Assembly (NCBI GenBank): GCA_913020115.1
Contig: CAJWBQ010000016.1
Span: 1 to 64,000, forward strand
DNA from: an uncultured Cellvibrionales bacterium
GTDB lineage: Bacteria; Pseudomonadota; Gammaproteobacteria; Pseudomonadales; Cellvibrionaceae
Length of the DNA stretch: 64,000 nucleotides
Reading direction: 5' to 3'
Under the pieces are notes generated by a model. The model saw only the letters and a program-made list of their open reading frames with translations, was not told the origin of the DNA and searched no databases. Each line of letters starts with the position of its first letter. Position 1 is the stretch's first letter. Below, in pieces: positions 1 to 9,963 of this stretch. Position numbers and translations under genes: made by a program.

Positions 1-304
1 GAAAAATTTCGGATATGGCTGAGGTCGGTCACGATGGGCAATTACTACGTTAGGTGAGGTTGAATTTGGCGATTAAGGAAACCCTAAGCCAAGATGCCGC
101 AAGCGGCCTAAATAAGGGCCGTAGTCTACCTGATTTGCATAGATAGCGCCATCGGGCAGAGTAAGCCCGAGACAAGGAGTCAGGGCGAGGCCATAAAGCC
201 CAGAGAGAGCCAGGCCAGGAGACCTGCGCAAGGCTTAATGCCTCGCGCGCTTTCTAGACCTAGCTCCATGCTAAGACCCAATAAAACGGCTCCTTAGCGT
301 GGAT
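1..304. other. Non-coding stretch at the left edge
   Basis: No convincing coding region or RNA gene is visible in these 304 bases. The part from about 160 to 260 is GC-rich with short self-complementary pieces. Positions 163-192 resemble one arm of the large palindrome near 13,630-13,890, sharing blocks such as GCCCGAGA and CAGGGC followed by GAGGCC, so this may be a decayed copy of that repeat. The stretch lies just downstream of the mucD stop codon, but I see no clear stem plus T-run terminator. Confidence 0.4.
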
Positions 305-1717
305 CTACTCTTTAATAATAACGGTTCTGAACACAGGCCGCCCCTGACGAAAGAAGCGTAGCGGCAACAAAGTATTTGCCGCCATAGAAGCCTCAACCGC
401 CTGATAATCATCAAGATCTTGAACTTCTTCAAACCCTAACTGCACTAGAACGTCCCCTGGGCGTAAACCCGCTTCCGCCGCCGCACTCTTAGGTCGAACT
501 TGCTTCACAAGTACCCCGCCCGACAGACGCCAAGCCTCCTTCATACGACGATGTAAAGGTGCGACAATTAAACCTAGACGACCACCTGCAACATCGGGAT
601 CGGCGCTATCGGCCAAGGTCGCCTCTCCCGTCGAAGACAAAGTGCCTACTTCAACATCCAAGACCTGCTTCTTGCCTGCTCTCATCAGTGTAACTTCGAC
701 ACTGTCGCCGGGCGTCACACTCCCCACTGCGTGGGGTAAATCACCAGATTCATCAATGCGATTACGACCAAAGCGCACAATGACATCACCCGCCTTGATT
801 CCCGCTTTTTCAGCCGGCCCCTCGGCCGCCACCTGATTGACTAGAGCGCCCATTGGCTTACTCAAACCAAAGGATTTTGCCAAATCTCGGTCAACGTCTT
901 GAATCACCACACCCAACCAACCTCGATCAACGCGCCCTTTGTCTTTAAGCTGGGCCACAACTTCCTTCGCCACACCTACCGGAATAGCAAATGAAAGCCC
1001 GATTGAACCACCGGAGCGTGTGTATATCTGTGAATTAATTCCGACAACTTCACCGTCCATGTTGAACAGAGGACCGCCCGAATTACCGGGGTTGATGGCG
1101 ACATCAGTTTGAATAAAAGGCACATAATTCTCATTGCGCTCAGTAGGAATGCTGCGACCAATAGCGCTGACAATGCCCGCACTTACGGAAAAATCTAAAC
1201 CAAAAGGCGAACCAATCGCCAGCACCCAAGCGCCCACTTTTAAATCATCGGTTTCGGCAAATCTAACCACTGGCAAGTCTTCAGCGTCGACTTTTAGCAG
1301 AGCCAAATCGGAGCGCTCATCCTTGCCGATAACCTTCGCTTCAAATTCTCGGCGATCAACCAAACGAACAATGATTTCATCGGCATCTCCTACCACATGA
1401 TTGTTGGTAAGAATGTAACCGTCTTCCGAAATAATAAATCCCGACCCCATAGAGCGCACATCGCGCTCCGGCTGTTGCTGGCGAGGTTCAAGCAAGCGGC
1501 GAAATATATCGGGCATTTGTTGTGGTGATTGACGATTACCGTAAGGGGTTTGTGGTGTGCGATTGTTCGCCTGAGCATGAGCGAGCGTATTAATTTTTAC
1601 CACTGCGGCGGAATTTTCTTCAACAAGCTCTGTAAAATCGGGGAGCGCTCTAGCTTGGGAATGCACACTGAAAAAAACAAATAAAAATACGGTCCAAATT
1701 TGCACAACACCTTTCAT
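305..1717 (-). CDS. mucD: Periplasmic serine endoprotease, DegP/DegQ (MucD) type
   Basis: HtrA-family protease/chaperone that degrades misfolded envelope proteins. The 470 residues begin with a Sec signal peptide (about 1-24, ending QARA). The trypsin-like domain carries the triad His107 (in TNNHVVG), Asp137 (in ERSDLALL) and Ser213 (in NPGNSGGP). Two PDZ domains follow at roughly 266-355 and 385-465, the usual DegP/DegQ layout. The ATG at 1717 has AAGGT about 7 bases upstream. It is the last gene of the algU-mucA-mucB-mucC-mucD cluster, 9 bp after mucC. In Pseudomonas this protein restrains AlgU activation by removing misfolded inducers; the same role here is inferred from synteny. Confidence 0.95.
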   Translation of the reverse strand: MKGVVQIWTVFLFVFFSVHSQARALPDFTELVEENSAAVVKINTLAHAQANNRTPQTPYGNRQSPQQMPDIFRRLLEPRQQQPERDVRSMGSGFIISEDGYILTNNHVVGDADEIIVRLVDRREFEAKVIGKDERSDLALLKVDAEDLPVVRFAETDDLKVGAWVLAIGSPFGLDFSVSAGIVSAIGRSIPTERNENYVPFIQTDVAINPGNSGGPLFNMDGEVVGINSQIYTRSGGSIGLSFAIPVGVAKEVVAQLKDKGRVDRGWLGVVIQDVDRDLAKSFGLSKPMGALVNQVAAEGPAEKAGIKAGDVIVRFGRNRIDESGDLPHAVGSVTPGDSVEVTLMRAGKKQVLDVEVGTLSSTGEATLADSADPDVAGGRLGLIVAPLHRRMKEAWRLSGGVLVKQVRPKSAAAEAGLRPGDVLVQLGFEEVQDLDDYQAVEASMAANTLLPLRFFRQGRPVFRTVIIKE

Positions 1718-1726
1718 GTATCTACC

Positions 1727-2227
1727 TTATTTTGTAATGGCCCAGTCACTTGAGCTCGGCTCTATTAAATGGACAACTTCCTCACCGTCTAATTCCCCAT
1801 CTTGTATCTGGGGTTGCAATCGGGTGTCATTGCGTGAGGCCCAAGAGTGCCAGCGAACCAACAAAGCCCCTAATACAAAACCCAAACCTCCGCCCAATAC
1901 AGCGGCCAACTCGGTGCCAACAAAATAGTGTCCAAGACCACTAAGGCCAAGCAAAAGTACTAGAGGCAACAAATAGACAAACAGCGATCCCCTGACAACA
2001 ACGTCTTCCGGGATAGCTATGGTCACCTCTTCGTTGAGCTGGTAGCTTTTGGCACTGCGCCCCGCCAACAAAACGCGGATATAAGATGTATGGCCGCCCC
2101 ATTTCGCAATCAATCCCTGGCCACAGCCTTTTTCTGCGGCGCAACTATTACAGGTAGAACGCTGAATAGTTTCCACCCATAGACTATCTTGCTCAATCCC
2201 AACCACTCGTCCAGTTTCAGTAATCAT
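1727..2227 (-). CDS. mucC: RseC/MucC family sigma-E accessory membrane protein
   Basis: A 166-residue inner-membrane protein of the RseC/MucC family, which modulates sigma-E/AlgU signalling by a mechanism that is not fully settled. The N-terminal part has the family's cysteine cluster (Cys26, Cys29, Cys35, in a TCNSCAAEKGCG stretch). Two membrane helices lie at about 81-99 and 105-124, followed by a charged C-terminal tail. The gap to mucB is 6 bp, and no strong ribosome-binding site is seen, so translation is probably coupled. Position between mucB and mucD is the standard order in Pseudomonas-like genomes. Confidence 0.9.
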   Translation of the reverse strand: MITETGRVVGIEQDSLWVETIQRSTCNSCAAEKGCGQGLIAKWGGHTSYIRVLLAGRSAKSYQLNEEVTIAIPEDVVVRGSLFVYLLPLVLLLGLSGLGHYFVGTELAAVLGGGLGFVLGALLVRWHSWASRNDTRLQPQIQDGELDGEEVVHLIEPSSSDWAITK

Positions 2228-2233
2228 GAAATT

Positions 2234-3217
2234 TTACGGCGTCAGCGTGCTGGGTGAGGGTTGATAAGGAACCATATTGTAGGCGACTCGCTGTGCCGTA
2301 TTTGGCGGCACCTCGCCCACAACGGTCACCTGGTAAGGTAATTTGTTACGAACCATATTGTGCATGTAAGCAATGGTGGCACCCCGCTGAGCTTTAATGT
2401 CGGGTTGACGGGAATCATGTGGCACGCCCACAAATACAGAAAATGCAGTGAGGCCATCGGTATACATAAACATGTCTTGGCCGGCATCAGTTTTGTGTTG
2501 ACCTGAGAATACAAACCCCTTTGGGAGCCAGCGCGCACGCCAACCGACAGAGTCGTCTGGCCTCACTAAATTACAGGGGCTGAGCTCATGATCCACCACC
2601 CTATGCTGAGGCGTTACGGCATGATATTCAGACTCACCGATTGAGGGCCCAAGCTCTAATTCTACAAACTGGAATCGCTCCAAAACACGCATTTTAGGGT
2701 CAATGAGCAAGGATTTCAGTGGCAGCCCTGTTAATTTATCAATAGCCAAGCTGTAACCGTACCGAAAGGCGTCTCGGGGCTTCACTTGAATGTTAATAAC
2801 GTCTCTTCCGGCAACTCGCTCTTCACCACGGATGTAAAAATGGTAGTAAGCGTCCAAGCCTTCAAATTGATCACCAAACACTTCGAAACGGCCACGAAGT
2901 AACTGATCGCCCGGGTTTAAACAGTCAACCCGCTGCCCCTGCCTTAAGACCTCCCGCTCAGGGCCACTCAAGTGTTGTAAGCGCTCGAATTCGACGCCAT
3001 CTCTAACTGAGTGAACAACTCTCAAGGTACTTAAAGAACCGCCCTGCTCGTAGGTAAACAGACCGCGGTAATCAAGGCTGCGAACCGATTCCGACATTTG
3101 CTTGAGCAGAGCTCGGATTTGAACTTCGTCTTCGGTGGCCAAGGCCATTCGAGGCGCCAAAAATGCAAAAAGGGCAAGTGCTGCGCAACTTGCCCTGAAA
3201 GATAATGTCATGATCAT
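2234..3217 (-). CDS. mucB: Periplasmic sigma-E regulator RseB/MucB
   Basis: Periplasmic protein that binds the periplasmic part of the anti-sigma factor MucA/RseA and protects it from site-1 cleavage; in known systems it senses mislocalised lipoprotein or LPS signals. The protein of about 325 residues has a signal peptide (ending near ALA-TEDE), an N-terminal LolA-like domain and a smaller C-terminal domain, the typical RseB size and layout. Two in-frame ATGs (3217 and 3211) are possible. The second has GGA six bases upstream and is slightly favoured. It starts 6 bp after the mucA stop codon, which fits co-transcription. Confidence 0.93.
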   Translation of the reverse strand: MIMTLSFRASCAALALFAFLAPRMALATEDEVQIRALLKQMSESVRSLDYRGLFTYEQGGSLSTLRVVHSVRDGVEFERLQHLSGPEREVLRQGQRVDCLNPGDQLLRGRFEVFGDQFEGLDAYYHFYIRGEERVAGRDVINIQVKPRDAFRYGYSLAIDKLTGLPLKSLLIDPKMRVLERFQFVELELGPSIGESEYHAVTPQHRVVDHELSPCNLVRPDDSVGWRARWLPKGFVFSGQHKTDAGQDMFMYTDGLTAFSVFVGVPHDSRQPDIKAQRGATIAYMHNMVRNKLPYQVTVVGEVPPNTAQRVAYNMVPYQPSPSTLTP

Positions 3218-3223
3218 TCCAGA

Positions 3224-3889
3224 TTATTCGTCTGCAGTAGGTGCAGCCACTGTGGGTGCAACTCGGGCGAAGGGCATCATACCACGTCCGCTGTTCAGTG
3301 CCGCATGCTCAGAATGCTCCAAAATATATTGGTTGAGCTGACGATGGATTTTTTGATCATTTACCGGTGCACTTTTCTGATAAGGCACCAGCAAAATATT
3401 GCGTGTTTCACGCTGACTGCGGGCATTGGCCCGTGGGTCTACACTCACAGTGCGGGCGCTTAACTCAGGCGCTTTATAGCCTGCAGGCAATGAAATGGAT
3501 GGTTGAGCTGGGGAATTACTGGCCACTTCAGGAGAAGTAGTGCTGAAATTACTCGTTTGCACGCTGACAATAACCGCGCCCGCAACAGAGGCTGCAATCG
3601 CAAAACGGCCCACTGAGTGCAGAAAACCCTGTTTGGGCTTGTAAGTGGCTTCACCCTCTATAGCCGCACTGATGCTAGCTGACAGGTCGATGCTTTTCAC
3701 CTCTGGCACTTCATTGCGCATTGCGCTCGCGGCCATCTGATAACGAGACCATGTCTCTTTGACAGCAGGGTCATCTTCGCTTTGCTTTAAAATTCGGTGT
3801 AATTCGAGCTCAGAAGCCTCATTGTCCATGAGCGCCGACAGGGGCTCTAGGATTGCTTGATCAGTGACTTTATCTACCATCGCTACCAT
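3224..3889 (-). CDS. mucA: Anti-sigma-E factor RseA/MucA
   Basis: Single-pass membrane anti-sigma factor. The N-terminal cytoplasmic part (about 1-90, with LSALMDNEASELELHRIL) matches the RseA/MucA sigma-binding domain. One membrane helix lies at about 94-112, and the remaining ~110 residues are the periplasmic MucB-binding region. At 221 residues it is close to other MucA/RseA proteins and shows no truncation. The ATG at 3889 is preferred because GAGG lies about 11 bases upstream; a second ATG three codons in is possible. It is separated from algU by 145 bp, a wider gap than in many relatives. Confidence 0.93.
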   Translation of the reverse strand: MVAMVDKVTDQAILEPLSALMDNEASELELHRILKQSEDDPAVKETWSRYQMAASAMRNEVPEVKSIDLSASISAAIEGEATYKPKQGFLHSVGRFAIAASVAGAVIVSVQTSNFSTTSPEVASNSPAQPSISLPAGYKAPELSARTVSVDPRANARSQRETRNILLVPYQKSAPVNDQKIHRQLNQYILEHSEHAALNSGRGMMPFARVAPTVAAPTADE

Positions 3890-4034
3890 GGTTAAAACTG
3901 CCTCATAATTACGCCCAGATACCTAGGGCTTATTCAAATTGGCTAAAAAGTGTACGTTCATTTCCGGCCAGCACACATTATGACCGGCCAATCTTCAATA
4001 GGTTCACTTGTCGCGAAAAATTCTTTAAAAAACT

Positions 4035-4625
4035 TTACGCGGGGTCCATCAACAATTTAATTTGCTTGTCGATGGCCTCTCGAGCCCTGAAAATACGGGA
4101 CCTTACCGTACCAACAGGACAAGCCATAACCTCTGCAATTTCTTCATAACTCATGCCTTCAAACTCCCGCAGAGTGACCGCTGTGCGTAAATCTTCTGGC
4201 AATTCCCGAATGGCGTCATTTACCACCCGCTGCAGTTCGTCTTTAAAGAAGTTGTTTTCAGGTGTATCGACGTCTTTCAGTGCGTCGCTTCCCGAGTAGT
4301 ACTCGGCGTCTTCGACCTCAACGTCACTGAGTGGCGGCCTGCGCCCTCTGGCCACTAGATAGTTTTTCGCCGTGTTAATGGCAATTCTATACATCCATGT
4401 ATAGAAGGCGCTTTCGCCTCGAAAATTAGGCAGCGCGCGATAGGCTTTGATAAACGCCTCTTGCGTAACGTCTTGAACTTCAAAACTGTCTCTAATATAA
4501 CGACTAACAATTGCTAAAATCTTGTGTTGATACTTAAGAACCAGCAGATCAAAGGCACGCTTATCGCCTTTTTGTACCCGTTTAACGAGTTGCTGGTCTG
4601 AATCCTGCGCTGGCTGCGCTGTCAT
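4035..4625 (-). CDS. algU: Extracytoplasmic-function sigma factor RpoE/AlgU
   Basis: ECF sigma factor for envelope stress. The 196 residues contain region 2 (about 20-95, with FDLLVLKYQHKI, QDVTQEAFIKAYRAL and FYTWMYRIAINTAKNYL) and region 4 (about 130-185, with LREFEGMSYEEIAEVMACPV). Both match the RpoE/AlgU group closely. The ATG at 4625 has GGAG at good spacing. A candidate self-recognised promoter, GAACTT-16-TCTAG, lies 74-100 bp upstream, so autoregulation is likely. It heads the cluster with its anti-sigma factor and regulators, and nadB is divergent, as in Pseudomonas. Confidence 0.96.
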   Translation of the reverse strand: MTAQPAQDSDQQLVKRVQKGDKRAFDLLVLKYQHKILAIVSRYIRDSFEVQDVTQEAFIKAYRALPNFRGESAFYTWMYRIAINTAKNYLVARGRRPPLSDVEVEDAEYYSGSDALKDVDTPENNFFKDELQRVVNDAIRELPEDLRTAVTLREFEGMSYEEIAEVMACPVGTVRSRIFRAREAIDKQIKLLMDPA

Positions 4626-4698
4626 TCTCTACTCCAAACTGCGGCTTAGTCTTTGCTAAAGCTCACGTTATATTTATTCAATTCAAAAATCTGTTTAG

Positions 4699-4725
4699 CT
4701 AGACCCAAGCGCTAGCCTTAAGTTC
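4699..4725 (-). promoter_or_regulatory. Candidate AlgU/sigma-E promoter of algU
   Basis: On the minus strand the -35 element GAACTT (4725-4720) is followed after exactly 16 bases by TCTAG (4703-4699). The known AlgU/sigma-E consensus is GAACTT, 16-17 bases, then TCTGA or TCAAA. It points at algU, which starts at 4625. Autoregulation is the rule in this family; use of this site here is inferred. Confidence 0.7.
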
Positions 4726-4935
4726 ATGCATTCTCATCATTTTCTATTTTTAGGGCAATATACCCTTGATTCCGGCTACTTTTTGAGCAAAATCAAGACT
4801 TAAATGGTTCACGCCACTACAGTTGCTTGTATATACTACGCGGCCAATTTGAACAATAGCCGATATCTAATTAGCTTAGGCCCGTATTGACCGACTTTGG
4901 GCAAACTTTCAGAAATATGAGTATCTATCGCCATT

Positions 4936-6558
4936 ATGAGCAAACACCTTAATTACGAAGTTCTAGTCATTGGCAGCGGTGCCGCAGGATTAACTCTGGC
5001 ACTACAGCTCGCCGACAAAGCCAGAGTCGCTGTTTTGAGTAAAGGGCAGCTTCACGAAGGCTCTACTTGGTTTGCACAAGGTGGTATAGCGGCAGTTTTA
5101 GACGATCAAGATTCCGTTGATGCCCATGTTGAGGATACGCTCAATGCCGGTGCGGGCCTCTGCCATCCCGATGCCGTCCGTCACGTTGTAGAACGCAGTA
5201 AAGAAGCCATCAACTGGCTGATTGACCAAGGCGTTAATTTCACCAAAGAAAGCCCAGACGGCGATTATCACCTGACAAAAGAAGGCGGGCACAGCCACCG
5301 ACGAATTATTCACAGCGCCGATGCCACCGGCCGAGCAGTGCACAGCACCCTCATACAGAATATCAAGAGCAACCCTAATATTGATATTTTTGAAGACCAT
5401 GTTGCACTCAACCTGATTACTCAAGCCGACAGCGGTTCACGTAAGCTTCGCTGCAACGGTGCCTACGTACTCGATCGAAAAAGCGATCAGGTGGACGTAT
5501 TTCAGGCAAAATCGGTTGTGCTTGCCACCGGCGGTGCCAGTAAAGTGTATCTCTACACCTCCAACCCTGATGGTGCCAGCGGCGACGGAATTGCCATGGC
5601 CTGGCGCGCGGGTTGCCGTGTAGCGAATATGGAATTCAATCAATTTCACCCCACCTGCCTCTATCACCCCAAAGCCAAATCCTTCTTAATCACTGAGGCT
5701 CTGCGAGGCGAAGGCGCACATTTAAAACTGCCCAACGGCGAACGTTTCATGAAGCGCTTTGATGAGCGGGAAGAACTAGCGCCCCGCGACGTGGTAGCAA
5801 GAGCCATTGATCACGAAATGAAACGCTTAGGCTGCGACTGCGTCTATTTGGACATCAGTCATAAAAGCCCTGAATTCATCGCGGAACACTTTCCCACGGT
5901 AAAGGCTCGCTGCTTGGAATTTGGTATTGATATCACTCGAGAGTCAATTCCTGTTGTGCCGGCCGCACATTATACCTGCGGTGGAGTCGTGGTTGATTTC
6001 AACGGTCAAACCGATTTGACCAATCTCTATGCCATTGGCGAAAGTTCATTTACCGGCTTGCACGGCGCCAACCGTATGGCCAGTAATTCACTACTTGAAT
6101 GTGTAGTGTACGCGCAGGCCGCTGCACACAGTATTGAAGCCGCTCTACCAGACATCAAAACGCCGGAAACCTCGAAAGGCTGGGACGAATCTCGAGTCAC
6201 TAATTCAGATGAGGATGTGGTTATTTCTCACAATTGGGATGAATTGCGTCGTTTTATGTGGGACTACGTGGGTATTGTCAGAACGCGCAAGCGCCTAGAG
6301 CGCGCGGAACATCGAATTAAATTGCTACAAAAAGAAATTGCGGAATATTATTCGAACTATAACGTTAGTAACGACTTGATCGAACTTCGAAACCTGGCGC
6401 TGGTAGCCGAACTGATAATTCGCTCGGCATCTCAGCGCAGAGAAAGCCGCGGCCTGCACTATTCACCTGATTACCCAAACCTTGAAAATGTCGCGCGCGA
6501 TTCAATTTTGGTACCCACTAATTTCGCGGGCCAGGATGTAATTGTCAGCAAGGATTAG
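4936..6558 (+). CDS. nadB: L-aspartate oxidase (quinolinate synthesis)
   Basis: FAD enzyme that oxidises L-aspartate to iminoaspartate, the first step of de novo NAD synthesis with NadA. The 540 residues match the usual NadB length. The N-terminal dinucleotide-binding motif is VIGSGAAGL (11-19), and the active-site region includes HPTCLYHP and the [20 protein letters not shown] / [12 protein letters not shown] segments. The C-terminal helical domain carries the conserved [14 protein letters not shown] stretch. The ATG at 4936 lacks an obvious ribosome-binding site. Its 3' end overlaps the convergent ygfX-like gene by 14 bases. Being divergent from algU is the standard arrangement in Pseudomonas relatives. 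Confidence 0.96.
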   Translation: MSKHLNYEVLVIGSGAAGLTLALQLADKARVAVLSKGQLHEGSTWFAQGGIAAVLDDQDSVDAHVEDTLNAGAGLCHPDAVRHVVERSKEAINWLIDQGVNFTKESPDGDYHLTKEGGHSHRRIIHSADATGRAVHSTLIQNIKSNPNIDIFEDHVALNLITQADSGSRKLRCNGAYVLDRKSDQVDVFQAKSVVLATGGASKVYLYTSNPDGASGDGIAMAWRAGCRVANMEFNQFHPTCLYHPKAKSFLITEALRGEGAHLKLPNGERFMKRFDEREELAPRDVVARAIDHEMKRLGCDCVYLDISHKSPEFIAEHFPTVKARCLEFGIDITRESIPVVPAAHYTCGGVVVDFNGQTDLTNLYAIGESSFTGLHGANRMASNSLLECVVYAQAAAHSIEAALPDIKTPETSKGWDESRVTNSDEDVVISHNWDELRRFMWDYVGIVRTRKRLERAEHRIKLLQKEIAEYYSNYNVSNDLIELRNLALVAELIIRSASQRRESRGLHYSPDYPNLENVARDSILVPTNFAGQDVIVSKD

Positions 6559-6976
6559 TGCGCAATCGCACCATAATACGGCGAAAGTCTTCGTCGCTTA
6601 CGCTGTCTTTTGGTATGAGCACCGCACGCTGGTAAGGTGCGTATAAAATGATTAGACAAGGCCAGAGCAAGCAGCTCTTACCGTCGAGGTAAATACTCTC
6701 TTCAGCGGCTGTGCAGAGTGTTTGACCATAAACCGCCTGCCAACCTTGAGCACTGTGACTCAATGTTAAGGTTTCACTTAGCTGGCGACGCAACTCCGTC
6801 CATGCCAAGCCAGTAATCACTCCCACAGCGAGTATTTGCAGAAAACTATCCAGTGGGGCCAAGAAGACAAAAAAAATTGCCGAACAATAAATAAACACAC
6901 TCAAGTACAGCAGCCCTTTTGATAAGCCCACCGGGCAGTTAAAGGACGGAATGTTGAACGCTGCACGAGCGCTCAC
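6545..6976 (-). CDS. YgfX (CptA-like) family membrane protein
   Basis: A 143-residue protein with an N-terminal hydrophobic hairpin (about 20-60) and a soluble C-terminal half. Placement directly after sdhE, size and layout match the YgfX family, which in E. coli has been described as the partner of SdhE in a toxin/antitoxin-like pair affecting cytoskeletal proteins; that role is debated. The start is GTG at 6976, whose first base is the last base of the sdhE stop codon, so translation is coupled. The 3' end overlaps nadB by 14 bases on the opposite strand. Sequence identity in this family is low, so the call rests largely on context. Confidence 0.7.
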   Translation of the reverse strand: MSARAAFNIPSFNCPVGLSKGLLYLSVFIYCSAIFFVFLAPLDSFLQILAVGVITGLAWTELRRQLSETLTLSHSAQGWQAVYGQTLCTAAEESIYLDGKSCLLWPCLIILYAPYQRAVLIPKDSVSDEDFRRIMVRLRTNPC

Positions 6977-7233
6977 TATTGTTCAGTATTAATTTTCATA
7001 CCCGTGTTATCACGAATGACTTGAACAATTTTTTTCAACTCAGGGTCTTTCGGGTCTTTGCGTTTCAACAACCAACCAAACATATCTTGGTCTTCACATT
7101 CCAAAAAATCCCAATAACGCTCTTTATCCTCTTGAGGGAGCCCAGGGTATATATTCTCAAGAAAGGGCAAGAGTATTAGGTCGAGCTCTAACATGCCGCG
7201 ACGACTTCCCCAAAACAAACGATTTCGTTCCAT
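6976..7233 (-). CDS. sdhE: FAD assembly factor SdhE
   Basis: Small protein (85 residues) needed for covalent attachment of FAD to succinate dehydrogenase and fumarate reductase. It has the invariant RGxxE motif (SRRGMLELD near the N terminus) and the conserved DLFGWL-like segment, here DMFGWLLKRKDP. A TTG start five codons upstream is possible, but the ATG at 7233 has GAGG five bases upstream and gives the usual family N terminus (MERNRLFWGSRRGM), so I use it. The stop codon overlaps the GTG of the ygfX-like gene by one base. Confidence 0.92.
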   Translation of the reverse strand: MERNRLFWGSRRGMLELDLILLPFLENIYPGLPQEDKERYWDFLECEDQDMFGWLLKRKDPKDPELKKIVQVIRDNTGMKINTEQ

Positions 7234-7406
7234 TCCAACCTCTATCAACGTAACAAGCCGCAGACAGTGGCCCGCGGTAGACCGCGATTATACCGCAAAG
7301 TTTCAGCTAGATGCAGCTCATATAGTGCTCTCGTTTGGCTGGTCAAATCCCTACAGAAACTCTATTATGTTCACCCAAATCAACACTATAGATTGAGCTT
7401 TACTTT

Positions 7407-8405
7407 ATGAATGACTGGACGACATTTTTGCACTCTGAAGCCTCTAAGCTGGCTTACAGTGGAGATACGCAACTTGCCGACCTCATGTCCTGGGGGCTGC
7501 TTATAGTAAAAGGCCCTGACACGCTCAAGTTTCTACAGGGCCAGCTAAGTTGCGATGTACAGGCGCTGCAGAACAATGCTTCTAGTTTAGGCGCCCACTG
7601 CACCCATCAAGGCAGGGCTATCAGTTGTTTTAGAGCCTTCATGCTGGGCACAGACGTGGTGGCTTTGTCGATGCCAAGCGCCATCATGGTCAATGCCAGC
7701 GCCGCTCTAGCGAAATATATAGTGTTCTCTAAAGCCGAGATTGACGATACAAATACGTCTTACTGCGGAATTGGCTTAGCGGGTGCCAATGCGGCGACGC
7801 TCATTGAAACTCATCTTGAAAGCCCGCCCTCATCTATTGATGAGGTTTCCCATTCTGAACAGGGCTATGTCATTAAAGTGGCCGAACAACGCTTTGAGTG
7901 TTGGCTGAAGCCAGAGGCCGCGATTAATTTTTGGCGCAAGGCCGCGGTCCAATGCCAACAGGCCAGCCAAAACGATTGGCAGCTGATGAATATTCAAGCG
8001 GGTATTCCCGAGCTGCAAGCGGAAACGGTAGATACCTTTATTCCACAGATGCTGAATTTACAGGCACTGGGTGGCGTCAGCTTTCACAAAGGTTGTTACA
8101 CCGGCCAGGAAGTGGTTGCCCGAATGGAATACCGCGGCAAGCTGAAACGCCCCATGTATCGCATCGGCTTTGACCTTGCCAAAGAAGAAACACTACCACG
8201 GCCAGGGCAAGCCCTATTTGCACTAGACAAAAAACAGAGCGTTGGTAATATCGTCATCGCTGCCAGCGCCGAGGGAAATAGAGGCGAGGCCTTGGCCGTG
8301 ATCACCTCCAGCAGTGTCGAAGCAGGAGAGGTCTTCCTAAACGAAGAGAAATCAAAAAAACTCGCTATACTCAATCTACCCTATGCTATAAAGAACGACA
8401 TATAG
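7407..8405 (+). CDS. ygfZ: Folate-binding YgfZ protein (Fe-S cluster repair)
   Basis: Tetrahydrofolate-binding protein of the GcvT-like family that helps maintain certain iron-sulfur enzymes, including MiaB in E. coli. The 332 residues contain the family signature KGCYTGQE at 228-235 with the functional cysteine Cys230, followed by VARMEYRGKLKR. It lies divergent from sdhE, a common neighbour in gammaproteobacteria, and 25 bp upstream of an HDOD gene on the same strand. No strong ribosome-binding site is seen at the ATG. Confidence 0.93.
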   Translation: MNDWTTFLHSEASKLAYSGDTQLADLMSWGLLIVKGPDTLKFLQGQLSCDVQALQNNASSLGAHCTHQGRAISCFRAFMLGTDVVALSMPSAIMVNASAALAKYIVFSKAEIDDTNTSYCGIGLAGANAATLIETHLESPPSSIDEVSHSEQGYVIKVAEQRFECWLKPEAAINFWRKAAVQCQQASQNDWQLMNIQAGIPELQAETVDTFIPQMLNLQALGGVSFHKGCYTGQEVVARMEYRGKLKRPMYRIGFDLAKEETLPRPGQALFALDKKQSVGNIVIAASAEGNRGEALAVITSSSVEAGEVFLNEEKSKKLAILNLPYAIKNDI

Positions 8406-8430
8406 CTAAGACCAACATGAGCAAAACAGT

Positions 8431-9267
8431 ATGAGTCAAGTTGTCGACCAAATTCGCCAAGACATTGTTAAAGCTATTAACAGTGATCAACTGGTATTGC
8501 CTACCTTACCGGAAGTGGCGCTAAAGGTTCGTGAAGTAGCCGAAAACCCTGAAGCCAGTATTAGTGAGCTGGTAACAGTGATTGGTGGCGACGCCGCAAT
8601 GACAGCTCGAATCATCAAGGTGGCCAATAGCCCACTGCTGCGGGCCAGCCGCGAAATTGAAGATTTGAAAATGGCCTTAATGCGCCTAGGCATGGAATAC
8701 ACCTGCAATATAGCGACAGGTCTAGCTATGGAACAAATGTTTCAAGCCACTACCGACATGGTAGACAAGCGCCTGCGTGAGGTCTGGACTCGGTCCAGTG
8801 AAATTGCCGGCATCTGCCATGTGTTGTGTAAGCAATTTACAAATCTTAGGCCTGATCAGGCCACGCTAGCGGGCCTAGTCCATCGTATTGGCGTTTTGCC
8901 TATCCTCACTTATGCAGAGGAACACCCCTCCCTTCTGAAAGACAGCATGACGCTCGATATGGTAATAGATAAGCTGCATGCGCCTATCGGCAACCTGATT
9001 TTAAAACGCTGGGATTTCCCAGCCGAGTTATTACAAATACCTTCACAACACAGTGATTTTGGTCGCAAGGTAGACAAGGCCGATTACGCCGACATTGTTA
9101 CCATTGCGATGCTACAGAGTTATATGGGCACTGATCACCCTATGGCTCAGGTTGACTCCCATAGCGTCACCGCGTTTGCCCGTTTAGGGCTCGATCCTGA
9201 TATGTTGGACGCAGAAGGTGAAGATTTGTCTGACGACATGGAAGCCGCAATGGCCTTCTTACAATAA
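8431..9267 (+). CDS. HDOD domain protein
   Basis: A 278-residue cytoplasmic protein made almost entirely of one HDOD domain (about 18-215, with [33 protein letters not shown] and [14 protein letters not shown]). HDOD domains resemble HD phosphohydrolases but lack the full metal site; characterised members act in signalling and stress regulation. It follows ygfZ by 25 bp and may share its transcript. A five-codon reading frame (8417-8434) overlaps its start and could affect translation. The 3' end overlaps ung on the other strand by 9 bases. The specific role is unknown. Confidence 0.88.
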   Translation: MSQVVDQIRQDIVKAINSDQLVLPTLPEVALKVREVAENPEASISELVTVIGGDAAMTARIIKVANSPLLRASREIEDLKMALMRLGMEYTCNIATGLAMEQMFQATTDMVDKRLREVWTRSSEIAGICHVLCKQFTNLRPDQATLAGLVHRIGVLPILTYAEEHPSLLKDSMTLDMVIDKLHAPIGNLILKRWDFPAELLQIPSQHSDFGRKVDKADYADIVTIAMLQSYMGTDHPMAQVDSHSVTAFARLGLDPDMLDAEGEDLSDDMEAAMAFLQ

Positions 9268-9963
9268 CTGAGCTTGATATTGAGGTGGGTGCCAATCAAT
9301 TGGTGCCTGCTTCCGCTTTTCCAAATAGGCATTCGCCGCCGAAAAATGACCACAGCCGATAAACCCTCTGTGGGCCGATAAAGGCGATGGGTGTGGCGCG
9401 GTTAAAACGCAGTGCTTTGCGTCGTCGATAATCTGACCTTTATTCTGCGCATAACTCCCCCACAGCATAAATACCAAACCACTACGCTGCTCATTTAACC
9501 GCGCTATAGCCCTATCAGTAAAACACTCCCAACCCCGTTTTTGGTGGGAACCGGCACTGGCCTGCTCAACGGTAAGCGTGGCATTGAGAAGTAACACCCC
9601 CTGCTTCGCCCATGCCTCTAAACAACCAGAAAGAGGCATTTCAATCCTTAAGTCTCTTTGTAGCTCTTTGTAAATATTCTTCAGCGAGGGAGGTATTTTT
9701 ACGCCCTCAGGGACCGAGAAACTCAGACCGTGGGCCTGCCCCGCTCCGTGATAGGGATCTTGCCCCAAAATAACCACTTTTACCTGTTCAAAAGGCGTTT
9801 GATTAAACGCACTAAACCAAAGAGGCTTGGGAGGGTAGATCATTTTTTTATGCCGCGCTTCACCTTCAAGAAACAAGTCTAGCTCGCGCATATAGGGAGT
9901 TTTGAACTCAGGGCTCAAAACTTCCGACCACTGGCCCTGCAGTGGCGACTTACCCCAAGTCAT
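9259..9963 (-). CDS. ung: Uracil-DNA glycosylase, family 1
   Basis: Base-excision repair enzyme that removes uracil from DNA. The 234 residues contain the water-activating motif GQDPYHG (catalytic Asp69) and the minor-groove loop [10 protein letters not shown] (His191), both diagnostic of family 1. It is translated immediately after the glutathione transferase gene: the ATG at 9963 abuts the TAA of that gene with no gap, and AAGG in the end of the upstream gene can serve as ribosome-binding site. The two probably form an operon. Confidence 0.96.
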   Translation of the reverse strand: MTWGKSPLQGQWSEVLSPEFKTPYMRELDLFLEGEARHKKMIYPPKPLWFSAFNQTPFEQVKVVILGQDPYHGAGQAHGLSFSVPEGVKIPPSLKNIYKELQRDLRIEMPLSGCLEAWAKQGVLLLNATLTVEQASAGSHQKRGWECFTDRAIARLNEQRSGLVFMLWGSYAQNKGQIIDDAKHCVLTAPHPSPLSAHRGFIGCGHFSAANAYLEKRKQAPIDWHPPQYQAQLL

